Shown: piece after piece, positions 1 to 7,733 of the stretch
How the letters are laid out: each line of letters starts with the position of its first letter
How positions within the stretch are numbered: position 1 is the first letter of the stretch
Assembly (NCBI GenBank): GCA_964444795.1
Contig: CAYUIQ010000253.1
Location: 1-12,438, forward strand
DNA: 12,438 nucleotides
Reading direction: 5' to 3'
Source: JABMRP01 sp964444795
GTDB lineage: Bacteria; Planctomycetota; Planctomycetia; Pirellulales; Thermoguttaceae
Position numbers and translations under genes: made by a program
The notes under the pieces: model-generated
What the model was told of the DNA's origin: nothing
Seen by the model: only the letters and a program-made list of their open reading frames with translations
Databases searched by the model: none

Positions 1-1
1 C

Positions 2-3000
2 GCGATCAACACGAGTGACCCCGTCAAGGCCATGCGATTCACTCCCGACGGACAGTTGTTGGCCATTCGGACGCCGAACGCCGTCGAACTCTGGGACGCC
101 GTCAGTGGTGATCGCCGGGCAATCTATCCCGTGACGCCATGTGGCCTGGACACTGGGCTCGCCATCTCTCCAGACGGGAGCCTCATGGCCACGATGGCGG
201 GGGACACGGCGGTGGTCGTTCTGGAGACCGCCACGGGCAAGCGGCGGCTGACACTAGAAGGGCGAACGAGGCTTTTCGGCGGCATGGCGTTTTCGCCCGA
301 CGGAAAGACGCTGGTCACGCACGACGGTGTCGCCGATGGCATGCTCCACTTCTGGGATGTCGAAACGGGCCGGGAGCGACTCTCCACCGAAATCGGTTAC
401 GGGGGCGTTGGCGAAATCGTATTTTCTCCCAGTGGCAAGACGATTGTGACCGGGGGCCGTAGAATCCGCTTCTTCGGCTCCGAATTGGGGGAAGAGATGG
501 GAGGGATTCGCGGCTGGTTCATCGGCGCGCGGAGTCTCACCTTGTCCCCCGACGGCCTGATGCTAGCCGCCGCGACTGCCCGCCAGCGGGCCGTCCTGCT
601 CTGGGACCTGCAGTGGACCCAAGAAACATTCACCTGGCAGCGCGAGGACGGGCGATGCTCGGTGGTGGCCGGATCTCCGGACGGAAAAACCCTGGCCATG
701 GACGGACCGGACAAGACGATCGAACTGTTCGACGCCGATACGGGCGAGTTGCTCAAGACGCTGCAAGGCGCCGAGCGCGAGACCTGGCCAGTCGCCTTCT
801 TGCCCGACGGACAAACGCTCGCCTCGGCCGCGGCAGGCGGCGAGCTTCTGTTGTGGGATGTCGCCACGGGCAACGTCAAGGCGAAGATCGACGCGAGCGT
901 TTCCTCTGACCAGCCCGTTGTCTTTTCGGCCGACGGAAAAGTCTTTGCCGTGGGCGGCTACGGCGAAATCGAGGTCTGGAGCGTCGCCGGCAAGAAACAG
1001 CGCACTCTCCAGGGACACAAGGGTTGGGTCAGCGCCTTGGCCTTTTCACCGGACAACCAAACGCTCGTCTCGGGCGGCTCCGACGCAATGGTTGGCATCT
1101 GGGACTGGACGTCGGGGACCACTCGGCACGTGCTGCAGGCGCACGAGGGAGAGGTCACCTCGGTGGCGTTCAGCCCCGACGGCAAGTTGCTGCTCACCAC
1201 CGGCGGTTCGGAGGATCCGGTCGTCCGGTTTTGGAACCCGGCAAGCGGCAAGGAACTTCTCGCGTTGGAAGGTCATACGGCCGCCATCCTCCTTGCCGCT
1301 TTTGGTCCAGACGGGAAAACTGTCATCTCGGCCAGCACCGACAGAACCATCCGGCTCTGGGACACCGACTCGGGCAATCCGATCAACGTGGTCCACGGCG
1401 GCGCGGACTCCGGCGGCACCGTGTGGAACTTTGGGACCATGGCCGCTTTCGGCCAGGGCACCAAGCTCGTCTCGATTGAGAGGTTTGATACGATCAAGAC
1501 ATGGGACGTGGCCAAGATGCTGAAGCCTCCCCACTCAGCTCGCACCGACGTGGCCAAATCGCCGCCGCCGGTGAAACGGGTCCAGCACTACGCTCCGGTT
1601 GTCTGCTGCCTGGCGGACTTCGTGGACGGCATCTGGCATGCGGTATTCTCGCCCGACGGAAAGCGGATGGCTTCCGCCGGCAGTGATGATAGGGTGCGAA
1701 TCTGGGATCCGGCCTCGGGTGAATTGCTCGATACGCTCCGGGGGCATGGCGACGATGTCGACTGTGTTTCCTTCTCTCCCGACGGTAAGACGTTGGTCTC
1801 TGGTGGAAGCGATCAGACCCTCCGGTGGTGGGACGTTGAAACGAGCCAATGCACCAAGGTAGTCAAGGCCCATACCGATTGGTCCGATGGCGTCAAGTGC
1901 GTCGCGTTCTCACCCGATGGCACATTGCTGGCCAGTGCCGGCCGGAGCATGATCCTTTGGGACGCCGTCACCCGGGAGAAGAAGCGGACACTCATCAGGT
2001 CGGTTGACGGCACAGAAGCCCTGATCCTCGCGCCCGATGGAAAAACGCTCATCGAGTCGACTGGCGACATCAACGCCCTGGTCTTCACGCGCGACGGGCA
2101 AACGCTCATTTCCGCGGGCCGAGACGGTCATGTGCGTTTCTGGGACGTTGCCACCGGCGAAATCTCTCGCGACCTCGACTTGGGCGCCCCCGTCGACACC
2201 CTTGCCCTCTCACCCGACGGAAAACTACTGGCCACCGGCGAGGGAGGCGATTTCTCCGAAAAGCACCTGTGTCTTTGGGATGTCGACAGCGGCAAGCTGG
2301 TTCGCACGGTCGCGAAAGTCCCCGGGTACTACGTCGGAGCGATGGCCTTCTCGCCCGATGGCAAGCTCTTCGTTGCCGCTGTCTCCGCCGTCGTCGGGAA
2401 CGCCAGTGTGGTCCGCGTTTGGGACGCGGCAACCGGACGAGAACTCCGCAACCTGATTCTCAGCGGAACCCACGGCCTGGGAACCTTGGCCTTCTCACCC
2501 GACGGTGCGGTCTTGGCCGTCGACGGCGGCTCCAACGAGACCGTCCAGTTCTGGAGCGTGGCCGATTTGCTGGACGACTCGCTACAGAACGCCATCGGCC
2601 CCCTTATTCGCTGTGGCGGAAAAGCTCTCCAAGGCAAGAACATGCTTTACCTGAGGCTGGAGATAAAAGGACGTAAGTCGATCGCCGCCCTGACTCATTT
2701 GAAGGAAATCGAGCGTCCGATCTCCTTGATACTCAGCAACGTCGAGAGCCTGACCGACGAACAACTCCAGATGTTGACCCGGTGCCGAAACATCCGAAGC
2801 CTGAGTCTGTCCGGCGAGGGCTTCCTCACCGACGACATTATGGCGCATCTGGCCGAACTGACCGACATCGAGGGACTCGTTCTGTACAGCCCCGGCAATC
2901 TCACCGACACCGGGTTGGCCCAACTCAAGGGACTTGTCAAGCTGCGACAACTGGGCCTCGGCGGCATGAGGATCTCCGCCGAGGGACTGACGACCCTCAA

Positions 3001-3694
3001 AGACTTCCCCGCGCTGGAATCGCTCGGTCTGGGTGGCGAGGAGTTGGACGCCGACGCACTGAACAACCTCTCGGGCTTAACCCGGCTGAAGAAACTTTCC
3101 CTGACCGGTATGATGCTCCGCGGCAATCAACTTGCACCCCTGAAGTCGCTAACCCAGCTTGAAAAACTGTCGTTGGCAGGGTGCCAAATCGGCATCGGCA
3201 ACGACGCGCTGGCAGACCTCGCCTCGTTGCCCGCCCTGACCGAGTTGAACTTGAGTCGGGCTTTCGTCTCGGATTATGGACTGGTCCACTTGAAGAATCT
3301 CACCAACTTGACCCGGCTGGATATCACTTGGAGCCACGTCACGGACCGCGGAATGGCACATCTGGCCGCTCTGGTACACATGCGAGACCTGAATCTGGAG
3401 GGCGCCGAACTGACCGACGCCGGCATCGTCCACCTGATGGGCATGACGAAGCTCCAGCGGTTGAGCCTTGAGGACACGAAGATTACGGACGCCGGCCTTC
3501 TCCAATTGAAGGTTCTCGTAAACCTCAAGAAACTCGAACTCGATGGAACCCGAGTGACCGTCAGAGGCCGGAATCAGTTGGCCGAGGCGCTGCCTAAACT
3601 CGATATTGATATACTGATATCAAGGCGTGATCGACGTGCGGACAGCCCTTGGATCCCGCTTGCGCCTCGGTGGTGGCAAGAGCCCCCCCGTTAG
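2..3694 (+). CDS. WD40-repeat / leucine-rich-repeat fusion protein (5' partial)
   Basis: Large repeat scaffold, at least 1230 residues. The frame is open to the window edge and the residues before the Met at 32 already look like part of a WD40 blade, so that Met is internal and the true start lies upstream. Counting from the Met at 32, residues 1-845 carry about 19 WD40 blades, each with an 'FSPDGK'-type strand followed by 'LWD' or 'FWD', enough for two to three propellers. One half-blade sits near 663-681 and a proline-rich linker at about 494-530 separates blades 12 and 13. Residues 907-1195 form about 12 LRRs of 24 residues of the 'LTDAGLxxLxxLxxLxxLxL' type common in planctomycetes. The last 25 residues are a basic, Trp/Pro-rich tail. 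No enzyme domain or membrane segment is visible. WD40 and LRR domains bind proteins; the partner is unknown. Many planctomycete homologues carry an N-terminal kinase, which cannot be judged here. Confidence 0.93.
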   Translation, partial: AINTSDPVKAMRFTPDGQLLAIRTPNAVELWDAVSGDRRAIYPVTPCGLDTGLAISPDGSLMATMAGDTAVVVLETATGKRRLTLEGRTRLFGGMAFSPDGKTLVTHDGVADGMLHFWDVETGRERLSTEIGYGGVGEIVFSPSGKTIVTGGRRIRFFGSELGEEMGGIRGWFIGARSLTLSPDGLMLAAATARQRAVLLWDLQWTQETFTWQREDGRCSVVAGSPDGKTLAMDGPDKTIELFDADTGELLKTLQGAERETWPVAFLPDGQTLASAAAGGELLLWDVATGNVKAKIDASVSSDQPVVFSADGKVFAVGGYGEIEVWSVAGKKQRTLQGHKGWVSALAFSPDNQTLVSGGSDAMVGIWDWTSGTTRHVLQAHEGEVTSVAFSPDGKLLLTTGGSEDPVVRFWNPASGKELLALEGHTAAILLAAFGPDGKTVISASTDRTIRLWDTDSGNPINVVHGGADSGGTVWNFGTMAAFGQGTKLVSIERFDTIKTWDVAKMLKPPHSARTDVAKSPPPVKRVQHYAPVVCCLADFVDGIWHAVFSPDGKRMASAGSDDRVRIWDPASGELLDTLRGHGDDVDCVSFSPDGKTLVSGGSDQTLRWWDVETSQCTKVVKAHTDWSDGVKCVAFSPDGTLLASAGRSMILWDAVTREKKRTLIRSVDGTEALILAPDGKTLIESTGDINALVFTRDGQTLISAGRDGHVRFWDVATGEISRDLDLGAPVDTLALSPDGKLLATGEGGDFSEKHLCLWDVDSGKLVRTVAKVPGYYVGAMAFSPDGKLFVAAVSAVVGNASVVRVWDAATGRELRNLILSGTHGLGTLAFSPDGAVLAVDGGSNETVQFWSVADLLDDSLQNAIGPLIRCGGKALQGKNMLYLRLEIKGRKSIAALTHLKEIERPISLILSNVESLTDEQLQMLTRCRNIRSLSLSGEGFLTDDIMAHLAELTDIEGLVLYSPGNLTDTGLAQLKGLVKLRQLGLGGMRISAEGLTTLKDFPALESLGLGGEELDADALNNLSGLTRLKKLSLTGMMLRGNQLAPLKSLTQLEKLSLAGCQIGIGNDALADLASLPALTELNLSRAFVSDYGLVHLKNLTNLTRLDITWSHVTDRGMAHLAALVHMRDLNLEGAELTDAGIVHLMGMTKLQRLSLEDTKITDAGLLQLKVLVNLKKLELDGTRVTVRGRNQLAEALPKLDIDILISRRDRRADSPWIPLAPRWWQEPPR

Positions 3695-3818
3695 CCGAAC
3701 TCGGACATAATTAGCGCCACCGCGCGCAACATTTCCCACCGACGCCCGTCTTCCTCACGCAACGAAAATCGGCCGGCATGGTGTCGGTGAGGAAGCAACT
3801 CGACAGGAGGACACGACA
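3695..3818 (+). promoter_or_regulatory. Leader of the caspase operon with alternative inverted repeats and SD
   Basis: This 124-bp gap separates the WD40-LRR gene from the caspase-like gene. CTTCCTCAC at 3750-3758 can pair with GTGAGGAAG at 3787-3795 (9 bp). CACCGAC at 3737-3743 can pair with GTCGGTG at 3783-3789 (7 bp). The two right arms share GTG at 3787-3789, so the hairpins exclude each other. A strong Shine-Dalgarno AGGAGG lies at 3805-3810, 8 nt before the ATG at 3819. I see no convincing sigma-70 promoter and no U-tailed terminator, so read-through from the upstream gene is possible. Pairing is seen in the sequence; any regulatory role is inference. Confidence 0.4.
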
Positions 3819-5822
3819 ATGAGATGTTTGACAATCGTAGCTCTTTCGGCCGCTATTCTGGCCGCCGTTCTGCCCGCGGATTGGACCCAGGCGGGAACAC
3901 CCGACCAGCGAGCCCGGCAGGTCGTCGTCGAGGGGTTCGGGAACGATCAGCCGGCGTTTTTCGTCGGGGTCGACGTCGATCGGCCCGATCGGACGTACCG
4001 GGGCGGCGATCTCATGTCTGTCAGCGTGACCTCGCAGAAGGACGGGTATCTGCAATTGTGGTACCAGGCGGCCGACGGCAGTCTCAGTTGCCTGTTCCCC
4101 AACCAGTATCAGAAGGAAAATCGCATTCGGGCGGCCCAGAAGACGGTCGTCCCGGCCCTGGCTTCTCCGTTCCGTCTGCGTGTCGCCGGGCCCTACGGCC
4201 AGGAGACGCTCAAGGCGATCGTGACGCTGCGGCCCATGACGGCCGAACAACTTGGCGTACGCTCGCTCATCGAAGCACCGGTCACGCCGTTGGATTGGCA
4301 ATCGGCCAAGGCGGTGATCGTCGAACTCAAGAAGCGTCCGCAAACCTGGGCCGAACACCACGTGCCCATCATCACCCTGCCGCCTGAAACCACCGCTCCA
4401 GAGACGGCCGCTCCGGAAACCACCGTTCCGGAAACCACCGTTCCGGAAACCACCGTTCCGGAAACCACCGTTCCGGAAACCNNNNNNNNNNNNNNNNNNN
4501 NNNNNNNNNNNNNNNNNNNNNNNNNNNNNNNNNNNNNNNNNNNNNNNNNNNNNNNNNNNNNNNNNNNNNNNNNNNNNNNNNCCACCGTTCCGGAAACCAC
4601 CGTTCCGGAAACCACCGTTCCGGAAACCACCGTTCCAGAGACCACCGTTCCAGAAACCGCCGCTCCAGAGACCGCCGTTCCAGAAACCACCGTTCCAGAG
4701 ACCGCCGTTCCAGAGACCGCCGCTCCAGAAACCGCCGCTCCGGAAACCGCCGTTCCAGAGACCGCCGTTCCAGAGACCGCCGCTCCAGAGACCGCCGTTC
4801 CAGAGACCGCCGCTCCAGAGACCGCCGTTCCAGAGACCGCCGTTCCAGAGACCGCCGCTCCAGAGACCGCCGTTCCAGAAACCACCGTTCCAGAAACCGC
4901 CGCTCCAGAAACCGCCGCTCCAGAGACCGCCGCTCCAGAAACCACCGCTCCAGAGACCACCGCTCCAGAGACCACCGTTCCAGAGACCACCGTTCCAGAG
5001 ACCACCGTTCCAGAGACCACCGTTCCAGAAAACACGCCTCCGGTTCGGCAACCGGTACGTGTGGGGCTGTTTATCGGTATCTCGACCTATCGGAACACCA
5101 GTGACTTGCCGGCCTGCCAGCGAGACGCGCAACGCATGGCGGAGGTCTTCATGCAGTTTGGCGGCGTGGAGAAACCGATCATCCTGATCAACGAACAGGC
5201 AACGCGCCGCGACATCGAGCGTGCGATTCGGAGGACACTGGTCGAAACAACACAGCCCGGAGATGAAGTGATCATTTACTGGTCGGGACACGGCAGCACG
5301 ATGCCGGACGACAACGGCGACGAACCCGACAAAAGGGATGAGCTGCTGATTCCCTACGACGGCCAAGGTGGCAACCTGACGACGGCCCGCCGCACGATGA
5401 TCAGCGACGACGTGTTCGGCCGGTGGATCCAGGATCTGTGCGGTCGAAACGTGGTGATCATTCTCGACACCTGTTATGCCGCCGGTATGGCCACGGGTGC
5501 CCGATCGGCGCCGAGTCGCGGTCCGCTACGTTTCGATTTCCTGGACAACGAATTGTCGCACACGCGGGACGTCGGCCAGGGAGCGGCCCTGCTCTGCGCC
5601 TCCAGCGCCAAAGGCTACGAAAGCAACCGACTCAAGCACAGCGTGATGACCTACTACCTGATCAAGCTGCTCGAAGGATCCACCGACCGAATCTCGCTGA
5701 TCGGCGCTTTCCGTCACCTGCGAACGGAAGTTCCCCGGTACGTCAGCAACGTCGATCGCACGAAGACGCAGATTCCCGTTCTGTACAACTTCCTCTCCGC
5801 GGAGTTCTTCCTTCGACCGTAG
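3819..5822 (+). CDS. Secreted caspase-like (metacaspase-type, C14) peptidase with DUF4384 and PET-repeat stalk
   Basis: Cysteine protease of the caspase/metacaspase clan, predicted to be exported. Residues 1-26 form a signal peptide ending near 'TQA'. Residues ~45-150 match the DUF4384 pattern ('GVDVDRPDRTYRGGD', then 'GYLQLWYQ' and 'LFPNQYQ'). Residues 189-405 are a pentapeptide array (PETTV/PETAV/PETAA) broken by 100 N. The catalytic domain runs from ~413 to 667: it opens with 'VGLFIGISTY', has catalytic His491 in 'YWSGHGS' and Cys552 in 'ILDTCYAAG'. The acidic stretch 'GDEPDKRDELLIPYD' after the His box is typical of metacaspases and fits cleavage after Arg/Lys (family knowledge). The length of 667 includes 34 unknown residues, so the real size is uncertain. 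The start is fixed by AGGAGG 8 nt upstream plus the signal peptide. The stop is 13 bp before the next gene, so the two are probably co-transcribed. Target and trigger are unknown. Confidence 0.92.
   Translation: MRCLTIVALSAAILAAVLPADWTQAGTPDQRARQVVVEGFGNDQPAFFVGVDVDRPDRTYRGGDLMSVSVTSQKDGYLQLWYQAADGSLSCLFPNQYQKENRIRAAQKTVVPALASPFRLRVAGPYGQETLKAIVTLRPMTAEQLGVRSLIEAPVTPLDWQSAKAVIVELKKRPQTWAEHHVPIITLPPETTAPETAAPETTVPETTVPETTVPETTVPETXXXXXXXXXXXXXXXXXXXXXXXXXXXXXXXXXXTVPETTVPETTVPETTVPETTVPETAAPETAVPETTVPETAVPETAAPETAAPETAVPETAVPETAAPETAVPETAAPETAVPETAVPETAAPETAVPETTVPETAAPETAAPETAAPETTAPETTAPETTVPETTVPETTVPETTVPENTPPVRQPVRVGLFIGISTYRNTSDLPACQRDAQRMAEVFMQFGGVEKPIILINEQATRRDIERAIRRTLVETTQPGDEVIIYWSGHGSTMPDDNGDEPDKRDELLIPYDGQGGNLTTARRTMISDDVFGRWIQDLCGRNVVIILDTCYAAGMATGARSAPSRGPLRFDFLDNELSHTRDVGQGAALLCASSAKGYESNRLKHSVMTYYLIKLLEGSTDRISLIGAFRHLRTEVPRYVSNVDRTKTQIPVLYNFLSAEFFLRP
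4383..5033 (+). repeat. 15-bp tandem coding repeat (PET-type pentapeptide array)
   Basis: About 37 visible copies of a 15-bp unit (7 before and 30 after the gap) encode Pro-Glu-Thr-[Thr/Ala]-[Val/Ala], ending in a degenerate 'PEN'. Copies next to the gap are identical (CCGGAAACCACCGTT: four full copies before it, three after). Most later copies use CCA GAG or CCA GAA instead, with Ala/Thr and Ala/Val changes. The product would be a stiff, extended Pro/Thr/Glu-rich spacer between DUF4384 and the protease domain, possibly spanning the envelope. Such arrays commonly change length by slippage or unequal recombination. The unit has no stop codon in any of the six frames, so long open frames on the other strand are by-products. 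Confidence 0.95.
4482..4581. other. Assembly gap (100 N) inside the repeat array
   Basis: Exactly 100 N, a conventional placeholder for a gap of unknown size. It lies where both flanks are identical 15-bp copies, which explains the assembly break. The reading frame continues across it, but the 102 nt from 4482 to 4583 equal 34 codons, one short of a multiple of five. The placeholder is therefore out of register with the pentapeptide period and should not be read as true length. Confidence 0.98.
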
Positions 5823-5835
5823 GGAGTGTAAGACG

Positions 5836-7254
5836 ATGAAACGATCCGCTCGACACCACGGCCGTTTGCCGACACTCGCAATACGAACCGCCGGACTGTT
5901 GATCGCCGGCGCGATGCTTATCGGCCCGCTGGCCGACGGCGGACCATTGTATGCCCAGCGCCGGACGAGCAACCGTACGGTCCGAGCCCCCGCATCGACG
6001 ACCCTGCGAGAGAGCCTCGATCGAATGGCCGCCTCGCTGGCTTCCGCCGCCCGGTCGCACGGGCTGGAGAAGGTCGCGGTCTTCGAGTTTTCCGATCCAC
6101 GGGGCGAAGAGGCCGCCGGGGGGTATGATCTTCGGGTGTTGGGGCGGTTCTGTGCCGACGAACTGGAACGATGCCTGCTGCGAAGAAACGTCTCCCGATA
6201 CCGGTCCGGGGAAGAGAAAGTTCATTTCCAGGTGGTCGCCCGCCATGCCGTCATGCTTCGTGGGGGCGAACGGGCCGTTGCCGGCGCCGTACGCGGAAGC
6301 CTGCGGCGCGGCGATGGCCATACCGTGCTCCTGCGGTGCGAACTTGTCGATACCGGGCGCAACCACGTCGTCGAGACGGTGTCGGCAACCGCCGCGTTGA
6401 ACACGTCCCAGTGGGCCATGACCGGACGCAGTGTCCAGGTCATCGCCTACGACCCGGCCAGCGACTCCTTCACGCCGCCGCCCGGCGCGGTCGACACGGC
6501 CCAGTTGGCCGGCAGCCCCGAAGGAAACCACCCTCTGGATCCTCCCCGCCCCTTGGAACCTCCCAGCAAAGTGCCTTTTGACGTCGAGATCTTGGTACGG
6601 AATCCCTTCGATGGTAAGATGACGTTGCGGCAGCCCCGTTTCCAGGGCAATGAAATGTTCATGCCGCTGGAGCAGGGCGAGGTGTACTCGATTCGAATTA
6701 CCAACTACACGGGTCGGCCGGCGCTGATGAGATTGATGGTCGACGGCCTCAATACGCTGCCGCAAAAACCCAAGAGCTTCAACCGCGGAGTCTACGTCGT
6801 GCCGGCCAATGAACAGACCACCAGCGAGTCGCGGGTCCGGGTGAATCTCGACGCGGCCCGGCCCTGGGTGCTCGATCCGGCGGGCGGCGATACGTCGATG
6901 GTTCGCGGGTTCTTCTCGCAAACCGGTGCCCATGCGAAGTACAACGAATTCGTGGTGGTCGACGCCGCCGAGTCTCGGGCGGCCGGGCAAGGATACGTGC
7001 AACAGATCGGTCTGATTACGGCCGCCTTCTACGAAGCACGAGGTCATTTGGTGGGCAGTCCGGGCAATGCGCCACGAGGCGGCGATCCCCGGGGAAGTGA
7101 CGAAGGCGACGCGCGAAGCCCCGTCGGTACCGGAGCGGGAGCCGAGCGGGACGAGAGCTTACGCCATTTCCGCGGCGTGCGGCCCGGCAACCTGTTGGGC
7201 GTCATCCACGTCCGCTACGGCCAGCCCGACACGCAGCCGACGAACCGTCCATAA
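5836..7254 (+). CDS. Secreted protein with CsgG/FlgO-like N-terminal region, partner of the caspase gene
   Basis: Exported protein of 472 residues. The signal peptide has a basic start ('MKRSARHHGR'), a hydrophobic core at ~16-32 and a likely cut after 'LYA' near 40; there is no lipobox cysteine. Residues ~79-205 ('EKVAVFEF', then 'LGRFCADELERCL', then 'TGRSVQV') resemble the N-terminal fold of CsgG/FlgO-type secretion-associated proteins, in which a conserved 'xAVxxF' strand precedes a helix with 'LxxEL'. This is a pattern match only. A Pro-rich linker at ~225-246 leads to a beta-rich domain at ~248-405 with 'YSIRITNYTGRPALMRLMVDG'. A Gly/Asp/Arg-rich stretch at ~415-445 precedes a conserved-looking end ('GNLLGVIHVRYG'). 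GGGAG at 5823-5827, 8 nt before ATG, supports the start. It lies 13 bp after the caspase stop, so a shared operon and envelope function are likely. The exact role is unknown. Confidence 0.85.
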   Translation: MKRSARHHGRLPTLAIRTAGLLIAGAMLIGPLADGGPLYAQRRTSNRTVRAPASTTLRESLDRMAASLASAARSHGLEKVAVFEFSDPRGEEAAGGYDLRVLGRFCADELERCLLRRNVSRYRSGEEKVHFQVVARHAVMLRGGERAVAGAVRGSLRRGDGHTVLLRCELVDTGRNHVVETVSATAALNTSQWAMTGRSVQVIAYDPASDSFTPPPGAVDTAQLAGSPEGNHPLDPPRPLEPPSKVPFDVEILVRNPFDGKMTLRQPRFQGNEMFMPLEQGEVYSIRITNYTGRPALMRLMVDGLNTLPQKPKSFNRGVYVVPANEQTTSESRVRVNLDAARPWVLDPAGGDTSMVRGFFSQTGAHAKYNEFVVVDAAESRAAGQGYVQQIGLITAAFYEARGHLVGSPGNAPRGGDPRGSDEGDARSPVGTGAGAERDESLRHFRGVRPGNLLGVIHVRYGQPDTQPTNRP

Positions 7255-7280
7255 CCAAACACCCAGCAGACGAGCAGCCC

Positions 7281-7694
7281 ATGGGTCGATTTCGAATTCG
7301 CAACTGGCCGGCCCTTCTGGGGAGCACTTTCGTCGCGCTGTCGGGATTATGGTTGACGGCCGCCGCCGTGCTTTCGGCGCTAGTTTGGTTCAGCGACCGG
7401 TTCGGCGATCTGCCCTGGTGGGTGGATCTGTACCTGGCGCTGACGGTGGGAACAAGCCTTGTCTCGTTTTTCTTATACGCCAGTGATAAGCGGCGAGCGA
7501 TTGCCGGGCGTCAGCGCATTCGCGAGCGGACGCTCCACATTCTGGCCCTGCTCGGCGGTTGGCCCGGCGCGGCGCTGGCCCAGCGCGTCTTCTTCCACAA
7601 GACGCAGAAGCTCATCTTTCGCCTGAAATACTGGGTGATCGTCGGTCTACACGTCCTGCTGGCGCTTCCCGCGGTGCTGCGGGTCGTGTTTTGA
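7281..7694 (+). CDS. DUF1294 family small membrane protein
   Basis: 137-residue integral membrane protein of unknown function. The DUF1294 signature is clear: 'FFLYASDKRRA' at ~58-68, then 'RIRERTLHILALLGGWPGA' at ~75-93, then 'FFHKTQKLIFRLKYW' at ~99-113. Hydrophobic segments lie at ~14-36, ~46-62 and ~112-133, with a further apolar stretch around the GGWPG motif. In other bacteria DUF1294 is often fused to a cold-shock domain; here it stands alone, with an added N-terminal membrane helix. There is no good Shine-Dalgarno sequence before the ATG, and the gene follows the previous stop by 26 bp, so it may depend on translation of the upstream gene. Whether it belongs to the caspase module or is a passenger cannot be told. 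Confidence 0.9.
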   Translation: MGRFRIRNWPALLGSTFVALSGLWLTAAAVLSALVWFSDRFGDLPWWVDLYLALTVGTSLVSFFLYASDKRRAIAGRQRIRERTLHILALLGGWPGAALAQRVFFHKTQKLIFRLKYWVIVGLHVLLALPAVLRVVF

Positions 7695-7733
7695 TTACGG
7701 CCACGCCACAAGAGGCAGAACAAAGAGCTGCGT

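Noticed and set aside
3600..3630. GATAT-rich cluster near the end of the WD40-LRR gene as a regulatory site or terminator
   Set aside because: It encodes the end of the last LRR in frame, and there is no GC-rich stem or U-tract.
3695..3735. Sigma-70 promoter with TAATTA near 3716
   Set aside because: No -35 element at suitable spacing.
4383..5033. CRISPR-like array
   Set aside because: Units are contiguous 15-bp coding repeats without spacers and in frame with a protein.
4193..5035. 280-codon reverse-strand frame of 'VSGTV/VSGAA' repeats
   Set aside because: Same cause: a by-product of the tandem array, with no recognisable domain outside it.
3711..5366. 551-codon open frame on the reverse strand with 'GGLWN/GGLWS' repeats
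   Set aside because: The 15-bp unit has no stop codon in any frame, so long antisense frames are automatic. The sense frame has a signal peptide, SD and intact catalytic motifs.
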